From the IMG/VR virus record IMGVR_UViG_3300028146_000011, positions 1 to 63,198 of that record: a DNA stretch of 63,198 nucleotides, one strand, 5' to 3'. Shown one piece after another: positions 8,007 through 16,150 of the stretch; within the stretch, counting starts at the first letter, position 1; each line of letters opens with the position of its first letter. The notes under the pieces were generated by a model. That model was given only the letters and a program-made list of their open reading frames with translations, made no database searches and was not told the DNA's origin. The position numbers were made by a program, and so were the translations under genes. The DNA comes from a virus.

Positions 8007-8702
8007 TCACTCTCCTATCGCGTAGATTCCGTCGTTGTCTTGTGATGCAAGCCAGTGATCCCTATAGTCGCGTAGAGTTGCCCAGTTGTTCTCAAGCTCA
8101 ATGTCCTCAAACTCTAGCTGCCACGCCATGTTTTTGGGCCTGATTGGATACGTGTAGTCTCCGCACACAAACAGCACGTGCAGCACAGCGAACCGTGTCT
8201 TACGCGCCAGACAGTATCCCTTGATCTGAGCCATCCACATCCACTGGCGTTGAATAGCTTGGGCTAACTCCTCCGCTGTGGCGATTACGTAGTCTCTGCC
8301 TGCCACAGTGCGGACACTCTTATATGTGCATTTGACTTCGTGGACTACACACGCCATCCGTGGGCCGGTAGATGTAATGATTACACTCACCGACTCACCA
8401 TCACGGCTCATGTAGACGCCTTCGTGACATATCTCTGGTGGGTGGTCCAGTACGTTGTGGTGACGTGTGAGCACTTCTGGGATATAGTAGCGCTCCCACC
8501 CGATGCCTAAGCCTATGCGGCCTAGAGCTACTGGGTCTGTGATATCCCGTGAGTCAACTAGTGACAACTCCTCCACGGCATCAGGCGTCAGTATGCCGTG
8601 CTCAATAGCTATGTTGCGTATGATGGAGGACTGATGAATACCGGGTGACCGCCCATCAGGTGGTGGGAGTTGCAGGTCAAAAGTAACGGGCGTAACGATC
8701 AC
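8007..8702 (-). CDS. PD-(D/E)XK (Cas4/RecB-like) nuclease
   Basis: I start the gene at GTG 8702, which overlaps the upstream TGA (GTGTGA) and gives MIVTPVTFDLQLPP. The nuclease core shows HEVKCTYKS (E-x-K, about 121-129), an upstream Glu/Asp pair, and a Q-x3-Y-like MAQIKGYCLA, as in Cas4/RecB exonucleases. With the neighbouring ATPase it likely forms the recombination or end-processing set. One exact palindrome (8373-8385) encodes VIIT in frame, and a degenerate one (8690-8702) overlaps the start and encodes VIVT. Confidence 0.78.
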   Translation of the reverse strand: MIVTPVTFDLQLPPPDGRSPGIHQSSIIRNIAIEHGILTPDAVEELSLVDSRDITDPVALGRIGLGIGWERYYIPEVLTRHHNVLDHPPEICHEGVYMSRDGESVSVIITSTGPRMACVVHEVKCTYKSVRTVAGRDYVIATAEELAQAIQRQWMWMAQIKGYCLARKTRFAVLHVLFVCGDYTYPIRPKNMAWQLEFEDIELENNWATLRDYRDHWLASQDNDGIYAIGE

Positions 8703-9172
8703 ACTGCAAGCTCCACACCGGACAGCGAATCTAGCCACCGAGAGCACTTCTTACGCCACTCTCGTACGAGCTTGGCTGATTCCTTTGTCTCAAACATAGC
8801 AACGGCTGCCGAATCATCTGCGCCTAACATGATGCGGCGCACCGATAAAGCCTCTTTAACCGGATCGCTGCCCAGGCACGCTTGTAGAGCAATACGGGTT
8901 AGTGGCAGTAGAGGCATGTCTACACACACATAAACATGGTAGTTGTTGCCGCCACTCTTACTAGGTACAGTTAGTATTTCCTCAAAATGTCGTAAAGAGT
9001 TGGTAGACAAGACGTTGAGTACGGGGTTGCTTAGATGCTTTGCCACCTGTATTTCATACTCTTCATCGTAGTCCAGTACAAGCTCGTTGGGCAGGGGGAA
9101 GAAACACTCAAGACCAAGGTCAATGGCAGTTAGTTCTGCGTCAGACTGCGTACGTTGGATAACTTCACTCAT
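8699..9172 (-). CDS. Hypothetical early protein (157 aa)
   Basis: An acidic N-terminal half and a more basic C-terminal half ending in KCSRWLDSL. No motif is recognised. The gene stands between a Pro/Ala-rich protein and the Cas4-like nuclease and shares overlapping stop/start bases with the latter, so co-translation is likely. Confidence 0.85.
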   Translation of the reverse strand: MSEVIQRTQSDAELTAIDLGLECFFPLPNELVLDYDEEYEIQVAKHLSNPVLNVLSTNSLRHFEEILTVPSKSGGNNYHVYVCVDMPLLPLTRIALQACLGSDPVKEALSVRRIMLGADDSAAVAMFETKESAKLVREWRKKCSRWLDSLSGVELAV

Positions 9173-9221
9173 AAATGTTTGTGGGGCTAGCCGTAGCCAG
9201 CCCCTCCCTATTTGTTGTTGG

Positions 9222-10262
9222 TTAGCTCGGCATCACGAATGCACCGGCAACCTTGTAACCCAGGTCACCAAGTACAGTTTCGAGAACACCCGGAGCGTCG
9301 AAGATTTGAGCGATGACAGCCGATGCCACTGCTTCACCCGACTTGGAGGTGAGGTGGTTGAAGGTGTCATTGCGGAGTTGCAAGCGGGCGAGAGTGTTGA
9401 CACCCTTCGCCGCTGAGATACCGAGTATGTCAGCGATGCCGTTAGAGGCGGCTGCACGGATGTCTGCACCGTCCAGTCCGACAGGGGCCGCTGGAGGTGC
9501 AGGAGCGCCATTCACTCTTGGAGCGGGAGCGGCCACGTGGTGAACTGGAGGAGCCGGAGGTGCGCCGTCGATGATGACGGGCTGTGCAGGCCAGCCCCCA
9601 CCACCTTCCCACGGTTTGCCGCCATCTAGGATCTGTCCGACGACAGCAATCTTCCGGTCCACTCGTGCAGCGCCGCCCTGGACTTCGGCGGTCTTGGACT
9701 GGAAGCCCTTGCGCTCCTCTGGTTCGTCAATGTGCTGGATGTAGACCCAGGTGCCCTCGATGGGGTCCACGCGGTTGGTGACGTACCCAATGGGTAAGCC
9801 ACACTCATACAGCGACTTGAGGAAGATGTTCCAGTTCGTCAAGCCTGCAAGAGTAGCCGCTGGTGCGCCAGGGATGGGGACGATACCCTTGCCGTGTGCC
9901 GGATTGGGCATGAAACTCTTGTGAGCGTCTGTGCCCATAGCGTAGAACTGCTGTTTCGCATTTTCCTGTCGCGGATCGTTGAGCGGTACGAGAGTTACGA
10001 CGACGCCCAGCTTGCGCTCGTCTTCTCGCTGCTTCTCGCCCTTGAACATCTGCACAGTTGCGTCTGTGATGACGTAGTTACCCTGCGGCGTGATGAAGCC
10101 TGAGCTATAGAAGCTCAACTCCATGAAGTTGGGGCCTTCAAGCCCTGGTGCTCCCCCCATCGGAGCCGGTGCTGCTGCGGCAGCCGCGTACTGTTGAACT
10201 GGCGGTGGAGGTGGAGGTGCCATAGGGGTTGGTGCTGAAGCCGTCTTTCTAGTGATTGCCAT
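9222..10262 (-). CDS. Pro/Ala-rich protein, possible ssDNA-binding or recombination partner
   Basis: Of 346 residues, the first 40 or so and a middle section (about 235-270) are Pro/Ala-rich linkers. Between them is a beta-rich domain (about 50-220), and a C-terminal helical domain (about 275-346) follows. This multi-domain, linker-joined form beside a helicase, a RecA-like ATPase and nucleases would suit a single-strand-binding or annealing protein, but I see no diagnostic motif, so this is inference from context. Confidence 0.8.
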   Translation of the reverse strand: MAITRKTASAPTPMAPPPPPPVQQYAAAAAAPAPMGGAPGLEGPNFMELSFYSSGFITPQGNYVITDATVQMFKGEKQREDERKLGVVVTLVPLNDPRQENAKQQFYAMGTDAHKSFMPNPAHGKGIVPIPGAPAATLAGLTNWNIFLKSLYECGLPIGYVTNRVDPIEGTWVYIQHIDEPEERKGFQSKTAEVQGGAARVDRKIAVVGQILDGGKPWEGGGGWPAQPVIIDGAPPAPPVHHVAAPAPRVNGAPAPPAAPVGLDGADIRAAASNGIADILGISAAKGVNTLARLQLRNDTFNHLTSKSGEAVASAVIAQIFDAPGVLETVLGDLGYKVAGAFVMPS

Positions 10263-10289
10263 CTTGTGTCTTTCTCCAAAGTGTAATGA

Positions 10290-10562
10290 TTACATTTCCT
10301 GTTTTGTCCTAGCGACACTCGCTAGTCCGTTTCGTATCCAAGCTCTCGCGGCTTGGGTCGCTTCAAATCCTGTATCCTCCTCTCCACCATTGCCAAGCGC
10401 CCACCAGTAATAGACATCACGTCGAGTCTCACCTCTGCCTACTGACCCCTTCCACATATAATACTCACCCTTCTTACCGTTGTCTGCTGTGTATGCTACA
10501 CAGACTGCTTCAATTGGCACTCCCTGTGGTCTGGGCTTGTGTGGGATTTCATCCTGGCTCAT
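10290..10562 (-). CDS. Hypothetical protein (90 aa)
   Basis: Aromatic-rich core (YYMWKG, DVYYWWALG) and a helical Ala/Arg-rich C-terminus. The start is taken at MSQDE because it overlaps the helicase stop (ATGA). The stop TAA is provided by the palindrome at 10282-10294. No family is recognised. Confidence 0.8.
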   Translation of the reverse strand: MSQDEIPHKPRPQGVPIEAVCVAYTADNGKKGEYYMWKGSVGRGETRRDVYYWWALGNGGEEDTGFEATQAARAWIRNGLASVARTKQEM

Positions 10563-12136
10563 GGTAGCCTCGGTGGTGGCGGCGGTACTACTAGCGCCGG
10601 TGTTACCTTGAAGTGTTTGGGTACTAGATGACCTACTCTGTTGAGGAACCAATCTCCATGTCCATCGGCTAGTACCGTCTCGCATTGGTCCTTCTCATCT
10701 CGCATTGGCCTGCCCACCATCTGTACGAGTCGTCGGGCAGCATTGTACACACGGTACTCTCTGTCCTCCGCTTCTCTCGCCTTGAGGATCTTTGATGGCG
10801 GCTCGAATGGAATCTTACAGATGTACTGCCACTCACAGCGCTTGAAGCGGAAGTCATAGCCTGACTCAACGCTTGGGCTAACGAGTATCGCACCAGGATA
10901 GGTACCGTAGAAGCGCTCTAGTGTCTCCGCAACCGGCTCACCCTTATCGTTATAGATCATGTTGTTACCAAAGCGGCTGGCGTTCACGATCTCCTTGCGC
11001 CGCTCATAGCTGACCGTATGCACGACACAGTTGCGGTCTGTGCGTCTAGCGTGGATCTGATCGAACTTGAGCCAAAGGGGAGCTAAGCTATCTGCTCTGC
11101 TATCCACCCGCATTGCAGGTGAGTAGTAGACTGGGCAGCGCTCTGGAGGGAAGGTGGACGGGAACTCTCTAAACTCTGAATCCGCTCTGCCGATACCCAT
11201 CATATATAAGGTCTTGGGGCGAATCGTGGCAGACACAAATATGATATGAGGTACGTGCAGTAGTAGCGTGCTCTCCGCATACCGGCCAATGCGTATCGGG
11301 TCGAACTGATACCCAACGTTATTGATCTGTTCGACTATCCAGTCCTCTGGCCGTGCTGACTTGACTACTGCGAGACGACGCCAGAGATTCCGCATATGTG
11401 TGTAGTGTCTGACGTGAGATGGACGCGGTGAGGAGACGCCAGTTATCCGCGCCCGTGCGATGTTCATCTCGTTCTCTGCAACAGAGGCAGCATGTCTGGC
11501 CCATGTGCGCCATATCTCAATCTCTTCTGCCTCATGTGCTGCTGGGAAGCTAAGCTGTAGGTCCTTCTCTACCTCCTTGAAGTTGAGGACAACTCGCATC
11601 GCTTCTGCGATAGCATCAGGCCCTTCGTCACCTTCGTCGAATACCACCTGCTGAAAGTGGGCCATGCCGGTACCGTACTTGCGGCTGGCCGTCCACTTAG
11701 CATAGTTCGTTACCACTAAAGAGGATGCAGCGGCGGCCATCTCAGCTTGGCTGGAGGCGCACATGACAGTCCCGCGATGTGGGCAGTTAGCTGCGGTGCC
11801 TTCCTCACAGCTATAGTCTTCTCTCAGAGTGCATGGGTAGTTCTGCTTCCCCATGAGAGACACCATTCCACAGTCGCTAAAGTCCTCCATGTACTGTTTT
11901 TGCAAGGCCCTGCTATAAGTAACGATGCAGGTGGGACGGGCACTATACAGAGCACCGCCCACTACGGCGAGAGACTTGCCGAATCCTGTTGGCGCACAAG
12001 CCGCCTTGACTCTTTTGTTGGATGTAATGATTACATCAAGGAACTCTTCTTGGGCAGGACGCCAGCGGTCGAACTTAGCAGGAAGACCTAGCTCTTGGGG
12101 GGTTGGTATGCGGCGAGGTGGCCGGGTGAGTGCCAT
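10559..12136 (-). CDS. DinG/XPD-like superfamily 2 helicase
   Basis: Walker A is APTGFGKSLAVV, the DEAH-box equivalent is VVFDEGDEG, and motif VI is QMVGRPMRDEKD. Between Walker A and the DEGD box are four Cys (YPCTLREDYSCEEG...NCPHRGTVMC) in the position of the iron-sulfur domain of DinG/XPD helicases. It should unwind DNA 5'-3' in replication or repair. I prefer the ATG at 12136 (MALTRPPRR) to the one at 12163 because a promoter -10 box overlaps the latter; the message would then be nearly leaderless. The palindrome at 12023-12035 lies in the gene as VIIT just before the P-loop. It is the first gene of the leftward early operon. Confidence 0.88.
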   Translation of the reverse strand: MALTRPPRRIPTPQELGLPAKFDRWRPAQEEFLDVIITSNKRVKAACAPTGFGKSLAVVGGALYSARPTCIVTYSRALQKQYMEDFSDCGMVSLMGKQNYPCTLREDYSCEEGTAANCPHRGTVMCASSQAEMAAAASSLVVTNYAKWTASRKYGTGMAHFQQVVFDEGDEGPDAIAEAMRVVLNFKEVEKDLQLSFPAAHEAEEIEIWRTWARHAASVAENEMNIARARITGVSSPRPSHVRHYTHMRNLWRRLAVVKSARPEDWIVEQINNVGYQFDPIRIGRYAESTLLLHVPHIIFVSATIRPKTLYMMGIGRADSEFREFPSTFPPERCPVYYSPAMRVDSRADSLAPLWLKFDQIHARRTDRNCVVHTVSYERRKEIVNASRFGNNMIYNDKGEPVAETLERFYGTYPGAILVSPSVESGYDFRFKRCEWQYICKIPFEPPSKILKAREAEDREYRVYNAARRLVQMVGRPMRDEKDQCETVLADGHGDWFLNRVGHLVPKHFKVTPALVVPPPPPRLP

Positions 12137-12150
12137 GTAGTTGAATACAC

Positions 12151-12179
12151 ATGGTATTACCACTATGCCTATTTGTCAA
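12151..12179 (-). promoter_or_regulatory. Leftward promoter, proximal to helicase
   Basis: Minus-strand TTGACA (12174-12179) with AATAGGCA following, then 17 bp to TACCAT (12151-12156). The -35 extension matches the promoters at 12346-12374 and 38-66. The -10 box is poor. The predicted start is about 8 bases before the ATG at 12136. Confidence 0.5.
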
Positions 12180-12377
12180 AGAATTTGTATGCCGGTTGAC
12201 TAACCTGTGGAAAACTAGTTGCAGACTGTGGAAAAAGTAATGCCCCACGTGGCCGGTGTTGCGCGCCGTGGGGCTGTTGGAAGTCTCTTCGGGATAGATA
12301 AACAAGGGAAGGTCGTGATGTTAGCAACGGCCTTCAATTAAGAGTAGTATAACTGGCCGCTGCCTATTTGTCAATAG
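12164..12377. other. Untranslated early leader region
   Basis: No gene here. Reading leftward from the promoter at 12346-12374, the transcript would contain a hairpin with imperfect AAGGCCGT/ACGACCTT arms (about 12308-12334), then a second with perfect CCCCACG/CGTGGGG arms (about 12243-12274), followed by a short U-run (CTTTTTC). The second could act as a weak terminator or attenuator ahead of the helicase. The next promoter lies at the left end of this stretch. Confidence 0.5.
12346..12374 (-). promoter_or_regulatory. Main leftward early promoter
   Basis: The best sigma70 match in the genome on inspection: TTGACA (12369-12374), 17 bp, TATACT (12346-12351), reading leftward. The spacer begins AATAGGCA as in two other leftward promoters. 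It lies just downstream of the repressor stop codon, so repressor messages read into it. It should start the long early operon headed by the helicase. There is no exact palindrome within it; the nearest is at 12655-12667. Confidence 0.75.
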
Positions 12378-12614
12378 TTATGCAGCACGTTTGCGGGCGG
12401 CGATGTCTCTCAGCAATTCGTACACATCCACGCCAATTGACTCCGCGATGTGTATGAACACGTCCACGCTGGGCCGTCTCTTCCCGGCCAGAATACGCGA
12501 TAGGTACGTGTTGTCGATGCCGATCGAACGCGCCATAGCTGTCATGTTGACAGCTTTGCCGCACACCACAACTGAGTGCTTGTGAGGTTTCTCATGCACA
12601 AAGGTCGGTGTCAT
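12378..12614 (-). CDS. XRE/Cro-CI-type repressor
   Basis: A 78-residue protein whose residues about 22-66 form a classic helix-turn-helix: MTAMARSIGIDNTYLSRILAGKRRPS, followed by the VDVFIHIAESIGVDVYELL helix pair. Such proteins bind palindromic operators as dimers. It has no added dimerisation or peptidase domain. It faces the rightward gene at 12713 across a 98-bp region with two dyads, the arrangement of a lambda-like switch. Its promoter (12621-12648) would start the message at about the ATG itself, so translation is probably leaderless. It is the first candidate to bind the genome-wide palindrome. Confidence 0.85.
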   Translation of the reverse strand: MTPTFVHEKPHKHSVVVCGKAVNMTAMARSIGIDNTYLSRILAGKRRPSVDVFIHIAESIGVDVYELLRDIAARKRAA

Positions 12615-12620
12615 ACCTCT

Positions 12621-12648
12621 ATTGTATAAGGTGCCGTCAGCCTGTCAA
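12621..12648 (-). promoter_or_regulatory. Repressor promoter (leaderless message)
   Basis: Minus-strand TTGACA (12643-12648), 16 bp, TACAAT (12621-12626). The start point predicted 6-7 bp downstream falls at the repressor ATG (12614). The exact palindrome at 12655-12667 lies just upstream of the -35 box, a position suited to activation or to mild self-repression. Confidence 0.65.
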
Positions 12649-12654
12649 ACAAAA

Positions 12655-12667
12655 TGTAATCATTACA
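12655..12667. promoter_or_regulatory. Palindromic operator in the switch region
   Basis: Exact TGTAATCATTACA between the repressor promoter and the rightward promoter. It is the copy most likely to be the primary operator, because it stands between two divergent regulators. Confidence 0.7.
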
Positions 12668-12674
12668 GACTCTT

Positions 12675-12702
12675 TAGTTGTAATTCAGACCAATTACAAC
12701 TA
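12675..12702. promoter_or_regulatory. Wide-spaced operator variant over the rightward promoter
   Basis: A perfect inverted repeat: TAGTTGTAATT, 6 bp, AATTACAACTA. It contains the same TGTAAT/ATTACA half-sites as the dispersed palindrome, but separated by 8 bp instead of 1. It covers the -35 box and spacer of the rightward promoter, so binding would block that promoter. Confidence 0.75.
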
Positions 12703-12706
12703 AACT
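12678..12706 (+). promoter_or_regulatory. Rightward promoter (leaderless message)
   Basis: TTGTAA (12678-12683), 17 bp, TAAACT (12701-12706). The predicted start point coincides with the ATG at 12713, mirroring the leaderless repressor message on the other side. The wide-spaced dyad lies across it. Confidence 0.55.
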
Positions 12707-12712
12707 ATATGT

Positions 12713-12937
12713 ATGGGTAGTCGTAGGCAGAGAGCGTTGTCTACCGATGAAATCGTCATCAAGGACTGGATTAAGGCCAACCGTGGTGTGTTGACACTGA
12801 TCGCTCTACAGCATGGAGTATCCCCCCAGTTTGTGCAGTCATACGCTTACGGCAGAGGCACTACCTGTCAGGGTCATCCTGTGGAGAAGAGTTTACATGA
12901 GTTTGGCTGGCCGGGGATAAGGAGACGCAATGTTTGA
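12713..12937 (+). CDS. Small regulator-like protein, Cro position (74 aa)
   Basis: A basic protein with a possible helix-turn-helix (LTLIALQHGVSPQFVQSYAYGR, about residues 28-49) but no clear family match. It is the first rightward gene, divergent from the XRE repressor, the place occupied by cro or an excisionase-like gene in temperate phages. No ribosome-binding site precedes the ATG, which fits a leaderless transcript. The regulatory role is inferred. Confidence 0.75.
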   Translation: MGSRRQRALSTDEIVIKDWIKANRGVLTLIALQHGVSPQFVQSYAYGRGTTCQGHPVEKSLHEFGWPGIRRRNV

Positions 12938-13076
12938 GATGGCGGTGTGCGCGGTGGCTGTAGGTATGACGTGGGCAATTAAATACCACTCGTACCAGGG
13001 TGCCCTCAACGTACTTATCGTGTTCTTGTGGATTTGCTGGTACTGCTGGGCATCTAGTAAAGGAGAAGTAAGATGA
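12930..13076 (+). CDS. Small membrane protein (48 aa)
   Basis: Too short for usual cut-offs. A hydrophobic N-terminal segment (about 4-16) and a Trp-rich hydrophobic segment (about 25-40) suggest one or two membrane passes. GGAG lies 6 bp before the ATG, which overlaps the end of the preceding gene. Confidence 0.65.
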   Translation: MFEMAVCAVAVGMTWAIKYHSYQGALNVLIVFLWICWYCWASSKGEVR

Positions 13077-13085
13077 GGAGGAAAC

Positions 13086-13253
13086 ATGCCGAAGTTCCTG
13101 GAAGAGAAGCTGAAGAAGGAATACCCCCGCAACCCCAGAGCGGTGTACGGGACGATGAACAAGATCGGAGCGATGCACGGATCGAAGATCACGGCAAAGG
13201 GCCGGGAGATGGAGCGCAACCACGAAATGAAGCTGGGCAAGAGGACCAAGTAG
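13086..13253 (+). CDS. Conserved small phage protein (55 aa)
   Basis: A strongly basic helical protein starting MPKFLEEKLKKEYP and containing MNKIGAMHGSKITAKG, a pattern I recall from many phage small proteins of unknown function. GAGGAGG is placed well before the ATG. A longer ORF in another frame (13073-13396) overlaps it but lacks coding character in this part. Confidence 0.8.
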   Translation: MPKFLEEKLKKEYPRNPRAVYGTMNKIGAMHGSKITAKGREMERNHEMKLGKRTK

Positions 13254-13264
13254 CTTGGCGAGGT

Positions 13265-13396
13265 GTGGTACACGGCATTGAGTACCGTGTAGTACTGCCT
13301 GTCTACCACCCTCTTGGATACGCTCACATCAAACTGGAGCGGCGTATATCGCATCCTCACGAAGAGGAGCAGTGGTCAGTAGAGTGGAGGGGCTGA
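13265..13396 (+). CDS. Small hypothetical protein (43 aa, GTG start)
   Basis: The segment IEYRVVLPVYHPLGYAHIKL and the acidic end look coding. The only suitable start in frame after the previous stop is GTG at 13265; the Shine-Dalgarno is too close to be convincing. No function is known. Confidence 0.5.
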   Translation: MVHGIEYRVVLPVYHPLGYAHIKLERRISHPHEEEQWSVEWRG

Positions 13397-13397
13397 T

Positions 13398-13589
13398 ATG
13401 TTTTGTGGGTGTTGTGGCCGTGAGATATCATGCTCTGTCCAGAGTGGTGCCGGTGAGTGGTGCTTTGACTGTTGGACTCACCTTGACCACACTCAGAGTG
13501 CGCCGTGGGATCAAACGTGGTTTGCACAGCATGGGACGCCCTGTCCATTTGAGCCTCAACCTGATGGTGGATTGGAAAAGGTGGCATAG
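13398..13589 (+). CDS. Small Cys-rich zinc-ribbon-like protein (63 aa)
   Basis: CGCC near the N-terminus (Cys 3, 5 and 6) and CFDCW (about 22-26) form two Cys pairs, with additional His, suggesting one zinc site. GGAGG precedes the ATG. Its stop overlaps the start of the glycosyltransferase gene. Confidence 0.8.
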   Translation: MFCGCCGREISCSVQSGAGEWCFDCWTHLDHTQSAPWDQTWFAQHGTPCPFEPQPDGGLEKVA

Positions 13590-14758
13590 TGAAGTCTTTC
13601 TCTAACCCCTTGTTAATCGTGTCTGATAACCCGGCCCTACCCGGCGGGCTGTCTCGAATGGGCCGCGACTTGGCCTCACTCTGCTGTACGCTGCCTCAGT
13701 TTCGAGTGGGCTACCTTGGCCGGGGTACTGGCAACACCTGCCGTTTCCCCTTTGTTTTGTATCAGTATCCAGAATCAGGGCAGTGGGGCGAAGCATATAT
13801 AAAGGATGCGTGGGATGACTTAGCAGGCTCAGACGAGGGTGTAATCATTACACTAGACGATCCCTCTCGCCGTCACTGGTTTGTCAATCCTACCGGCCTA
13901 CCCACTGAGCTTGCCTCATTCTTAGGCTCCGGCCGTAACTTCAAGCGTTGGGCATACTTCCCCATCGACAGCGTAGGCCCCGGTGGTACGACATTATCAA
14001 TGGCTGGGCGTGACTGTGTAGCCCGCTATGACCGTGTACTTGCAGCGTCAGAGTGGGCCTGCGATGTCCTACGCTGTGGAGGCAGAGCAGACGCAGACTG
14101 GCTACCCCACGGCATCATCCCCACCGTCTTCTATCCTTATAAGAATGCCCAGTCGCTACTTGATTGGACCGGCAAGGTAGTAGTTGGTGCTGTGATGGCC
14201 AACCAATCGCGTAAGGACTTCCCGGCAGCATTCGAGTGCTTCGCTGTGCTCAAGGCGAAGTACGGTAACCGATTCAAGGCGTGGCTCAACACTGACGTAC
14301 TAATGAGGTACTGGAATGTCTACGCATTGGCTGCTGACTATGGCGTGGGCGACTGTCTTGAAGTTAGTACAGGACTTAACGACGATCAGCTTGCTCTGCG
14401 GTACTCTGCTTGTGCTTGCACTGTACTTCCTACTGCCGGAGAGGGGTTCGGCTTCCCAATTGCTGAGAGTCTGGCTTGTGGCACTAGCTGCGTCACTACT
14501 GATTATGCTGCTGGTAAGGACCTTGTACCTGATGACTGCCGTATAAGGCCCATGTGCTTCCGAGTAGACACACAGCATAACGTACTTCGTGCCGTCATCA
14601 GTGGCTACGCTTTCGCACAGGCCGCTATTGGGCAGATTGAGGAGAAGTTAGCGGATTGGGACTACAGGTCAGAGCAGACGGCGGCATCAGTTACTCATCT
14701 ACACTGGCCTAATCTTCGCCACTTGTGGGAACGGTGGCTGTTAGCGGGGTTGAAATGA
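13589..14758 (+). CDS. GT-B glycosyltransferase (GT4-like)
   Basis: A 389-residue retaining-type glycosyltransferase: the donor-binding E-x7-E motif appears as GEGFGFPIAESLACGT near residues 290-305, and the C-terminal Rossmann half (GKVVVGAVMANQSRKDF) is typical of GT4. It transfers an activated sugar to an unknown acceptor. First gene of a six-gene glycan-modification block. The palindrome at 13840-13852 encodes VIIT in DEGVIITLDDPS. Confidence 0.85.
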   Translation: MKSFSNPLLIVSDNPALPGGLSRMGRDLASLCCTLPQFRVGYLGRGTGNTCRFPFVLYQYPESGQWGEAYIKDAWDDLAGSDEGVIITLDDPSRRHWFVNPTGLPTELASFLGSGRNFKRWAYFPIDSVGPGGTTLSMAGRDCVARYDRVLAASEWACDVLRCGGRADADWLPHGIIPTVFYPYKNAQSLLDWTGKVVVGAVMANQSRKDFPAAFECFAVLKAKYGNRFKAWLNTDVLMRYWNVYALAADYGVGDCLEVSTGLNDDQLALRYSACACTVLPTAGEGFGFPIAESLACGTSCVTTDYAAGKDLVPDDCRIRPMCFRVDTQHNVLRAVISGYAFAQAAIGQIEEKLADWDYRSEQTAASVTHLHWPNLRHLWERWLLAGLK

Positions 14759-15453
14759 CATACGCGATTGCAACTGTGCTGTGTGGTGGTCCAGGTCTTA
14801 AGTTGCCTGAGAGGGACTATCCACCAATCTTCCGAGTGAGCAACACTACCAATGTCATCAGTCCATGTCAGGCTTACTGGCGGATTCACCAGAGAGTACT
14901 GGCCGATGTCATTATCTACATCCACGATGATGTCACCATCCATGATGCAGACTGGATCGACAGGATTATGGAAGTGTTCGAGGAGCATCCTCCAGCCGTG
15001 GCGGTTGGTCTAGGTGGCGCTACCAAGCTGGGCAGCGATGATTTGCTGCGTAAGCCGTACGACATTCGCAATATGGCACGGTCAGGCTACGCTAGTAACC
15101 AGACTGACGCTGAGGTACACGGTGAGCAGTTCACTGGTGTGCGCCGCGTAGCTGTGCTTGACGCCTTCTGTATGGCTGTCAACCGCCGCTGGTTAGAGTG
15201 CCGTGGTGGATGGCCCACCAGTAAGCTGACCCACCACTGCCTTGACTTGTGGTTGGCGTGTGAGGCAGCAAGAGATAACAAGGACATTTACATGGTGGGA
15301 GCAAGCTGTACTCACCACGGGGGCGGCTCTAGCACTAAAGAAGGGTACGCCAAAGCCAGATGGCTACAGGGCGGCACGCTTGAGTCTGACCACCAGCGCC
15401 CACACGAGTGGCTGTACCGCGAGTACAAAGACGTGCTCCCTATCGAGGTGTAA
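14755..15453 (+). CDS. GT2-like glycosyltransferase (GT-A fold)
   Basis: A 232-residue protein with IIYIHDDVTIHD (about 51-62), a DxD-like metal/nucleotide-sugar site, and a GT-A layout with C-terminal His cluster (CTHHGGG). The ATG overlaps the previous TGA. The stop TAA lies within the palindrome 15449-15461, whose last A is also the A of the next gene's ATG. Confidence 0.75.
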   Translation: MTYAIATVLCGGPGLKLPERDYPPIFRVSNTTNVISPCQAYWRIHQRVLADVIIYIHDDVTIHDADWIDRIMEVFEEHPPAVAVGLGGATKLGSDDLLRKPYDIRNMARSGYASNQTDAEVHGEQFTGVRRVAVLDAFCMAVNRRWLECRGGWPTSKLTHHCLDLWLACEAARDNKDIYMVGASCTHHGGGSSTKEGYAKARWLQGGTLESDHQRPHEWLYREYKDVLPIEV

Positions 15454-15460
15454 TCATTAC

Positions 15461-16150
15461 ATGACTAACATAGTGATGGCAGTCAAAGATCGCTACTTGC
15501 TCACACGGCAGGCGCTTGAGTCGCTATTCGACAACACGTCAGACTTCACTCTGACTATTGTAGACGATGAGAGCAGAGACTTCCGAGTGCGTAACATGCT
15601 CGATAAATATGCACTGTGGCCCCACGTGCTCCGTGTGAGGCTCACTGGCAGTGGTGGTGTGATCGCCCGCGTCAAGAACATTGGGGTGTTCTCCTCCGAG
15701 GCTGTATTCGTTCGTGGCGAGTGGCTGTACTTGTCTGACTGCGACGTGTGCTTCACAAAGGGATGGCTGGAGACTCTAACAGAGGTGGCGGCTCTCTCTG
15801 AGAAGGATGACTTTGCTCTGTGGGGTGGCCAGTTACACCCTTTCCACCACACTACCTTGATGCCACCGGTGTCAGGGCTGAACGAGTGCAACGTACTTGA
15901 TGGCCCATCATGGCTGATGCGTCACAAGACTTGGCAAGACATTGGTGGTATGGATTCTGGGTGTGCTCCCGGTCCTTGCATGGGAGAGGATGGCGCATTT
16001 TGTGAAGGACTCAAGGCGCAAGGTGGCCACATTGGTGTTGTCGTTCCTCATGTCGTCTACCATACCGGCCTGACACAGACTGATGGCAAGCCCGCACCTG
16101 GAGCAGATCAAAGACGACAACTCATCCCACCTGGAGTCTACTGTGAATAG
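15461..16150 (+). CDS. GT2 family glycosyltransferase
   Basis: Starts with a canonical GT-A beta strand, then LTIVDDES (about 30-37) and LYLSDCDVCF (DxD, about 87-96). The ATG begins at the last base of the palindrome 15449-15461, so a protein on that site would cover the start codon. The third in the sugar-transfer block. Confidence 0.82.
   Translation: MTNIVMAVKDRYLLTRQALESLFDNTSDFTLTIVDDESRDFRVRNMLDKYALWPHVLRVRLTGSGGVIARVKNIGVFSSEAVFVRGEWLYLSDCDVCFTKGWLETLTEVAALSEKDDFALWGGQLHPFHHTTLMPPVSGLNECNVLDGPSWLMRHKTWQDIGGMDSGCAPGPCMGEDGAFCEGLKAQGGHIGVVVPHVVYHTGLTQTDGKPAPGADQRRQLIPPGVYCE

Noticed and set aside
13073-13396. Rightward ORF of 107 codons
   Set aside because: Its first two thirds overlap the clearly coding 55-aa gene at 13086-13253 in another frame; only the last 43 codons look real and are called separately.
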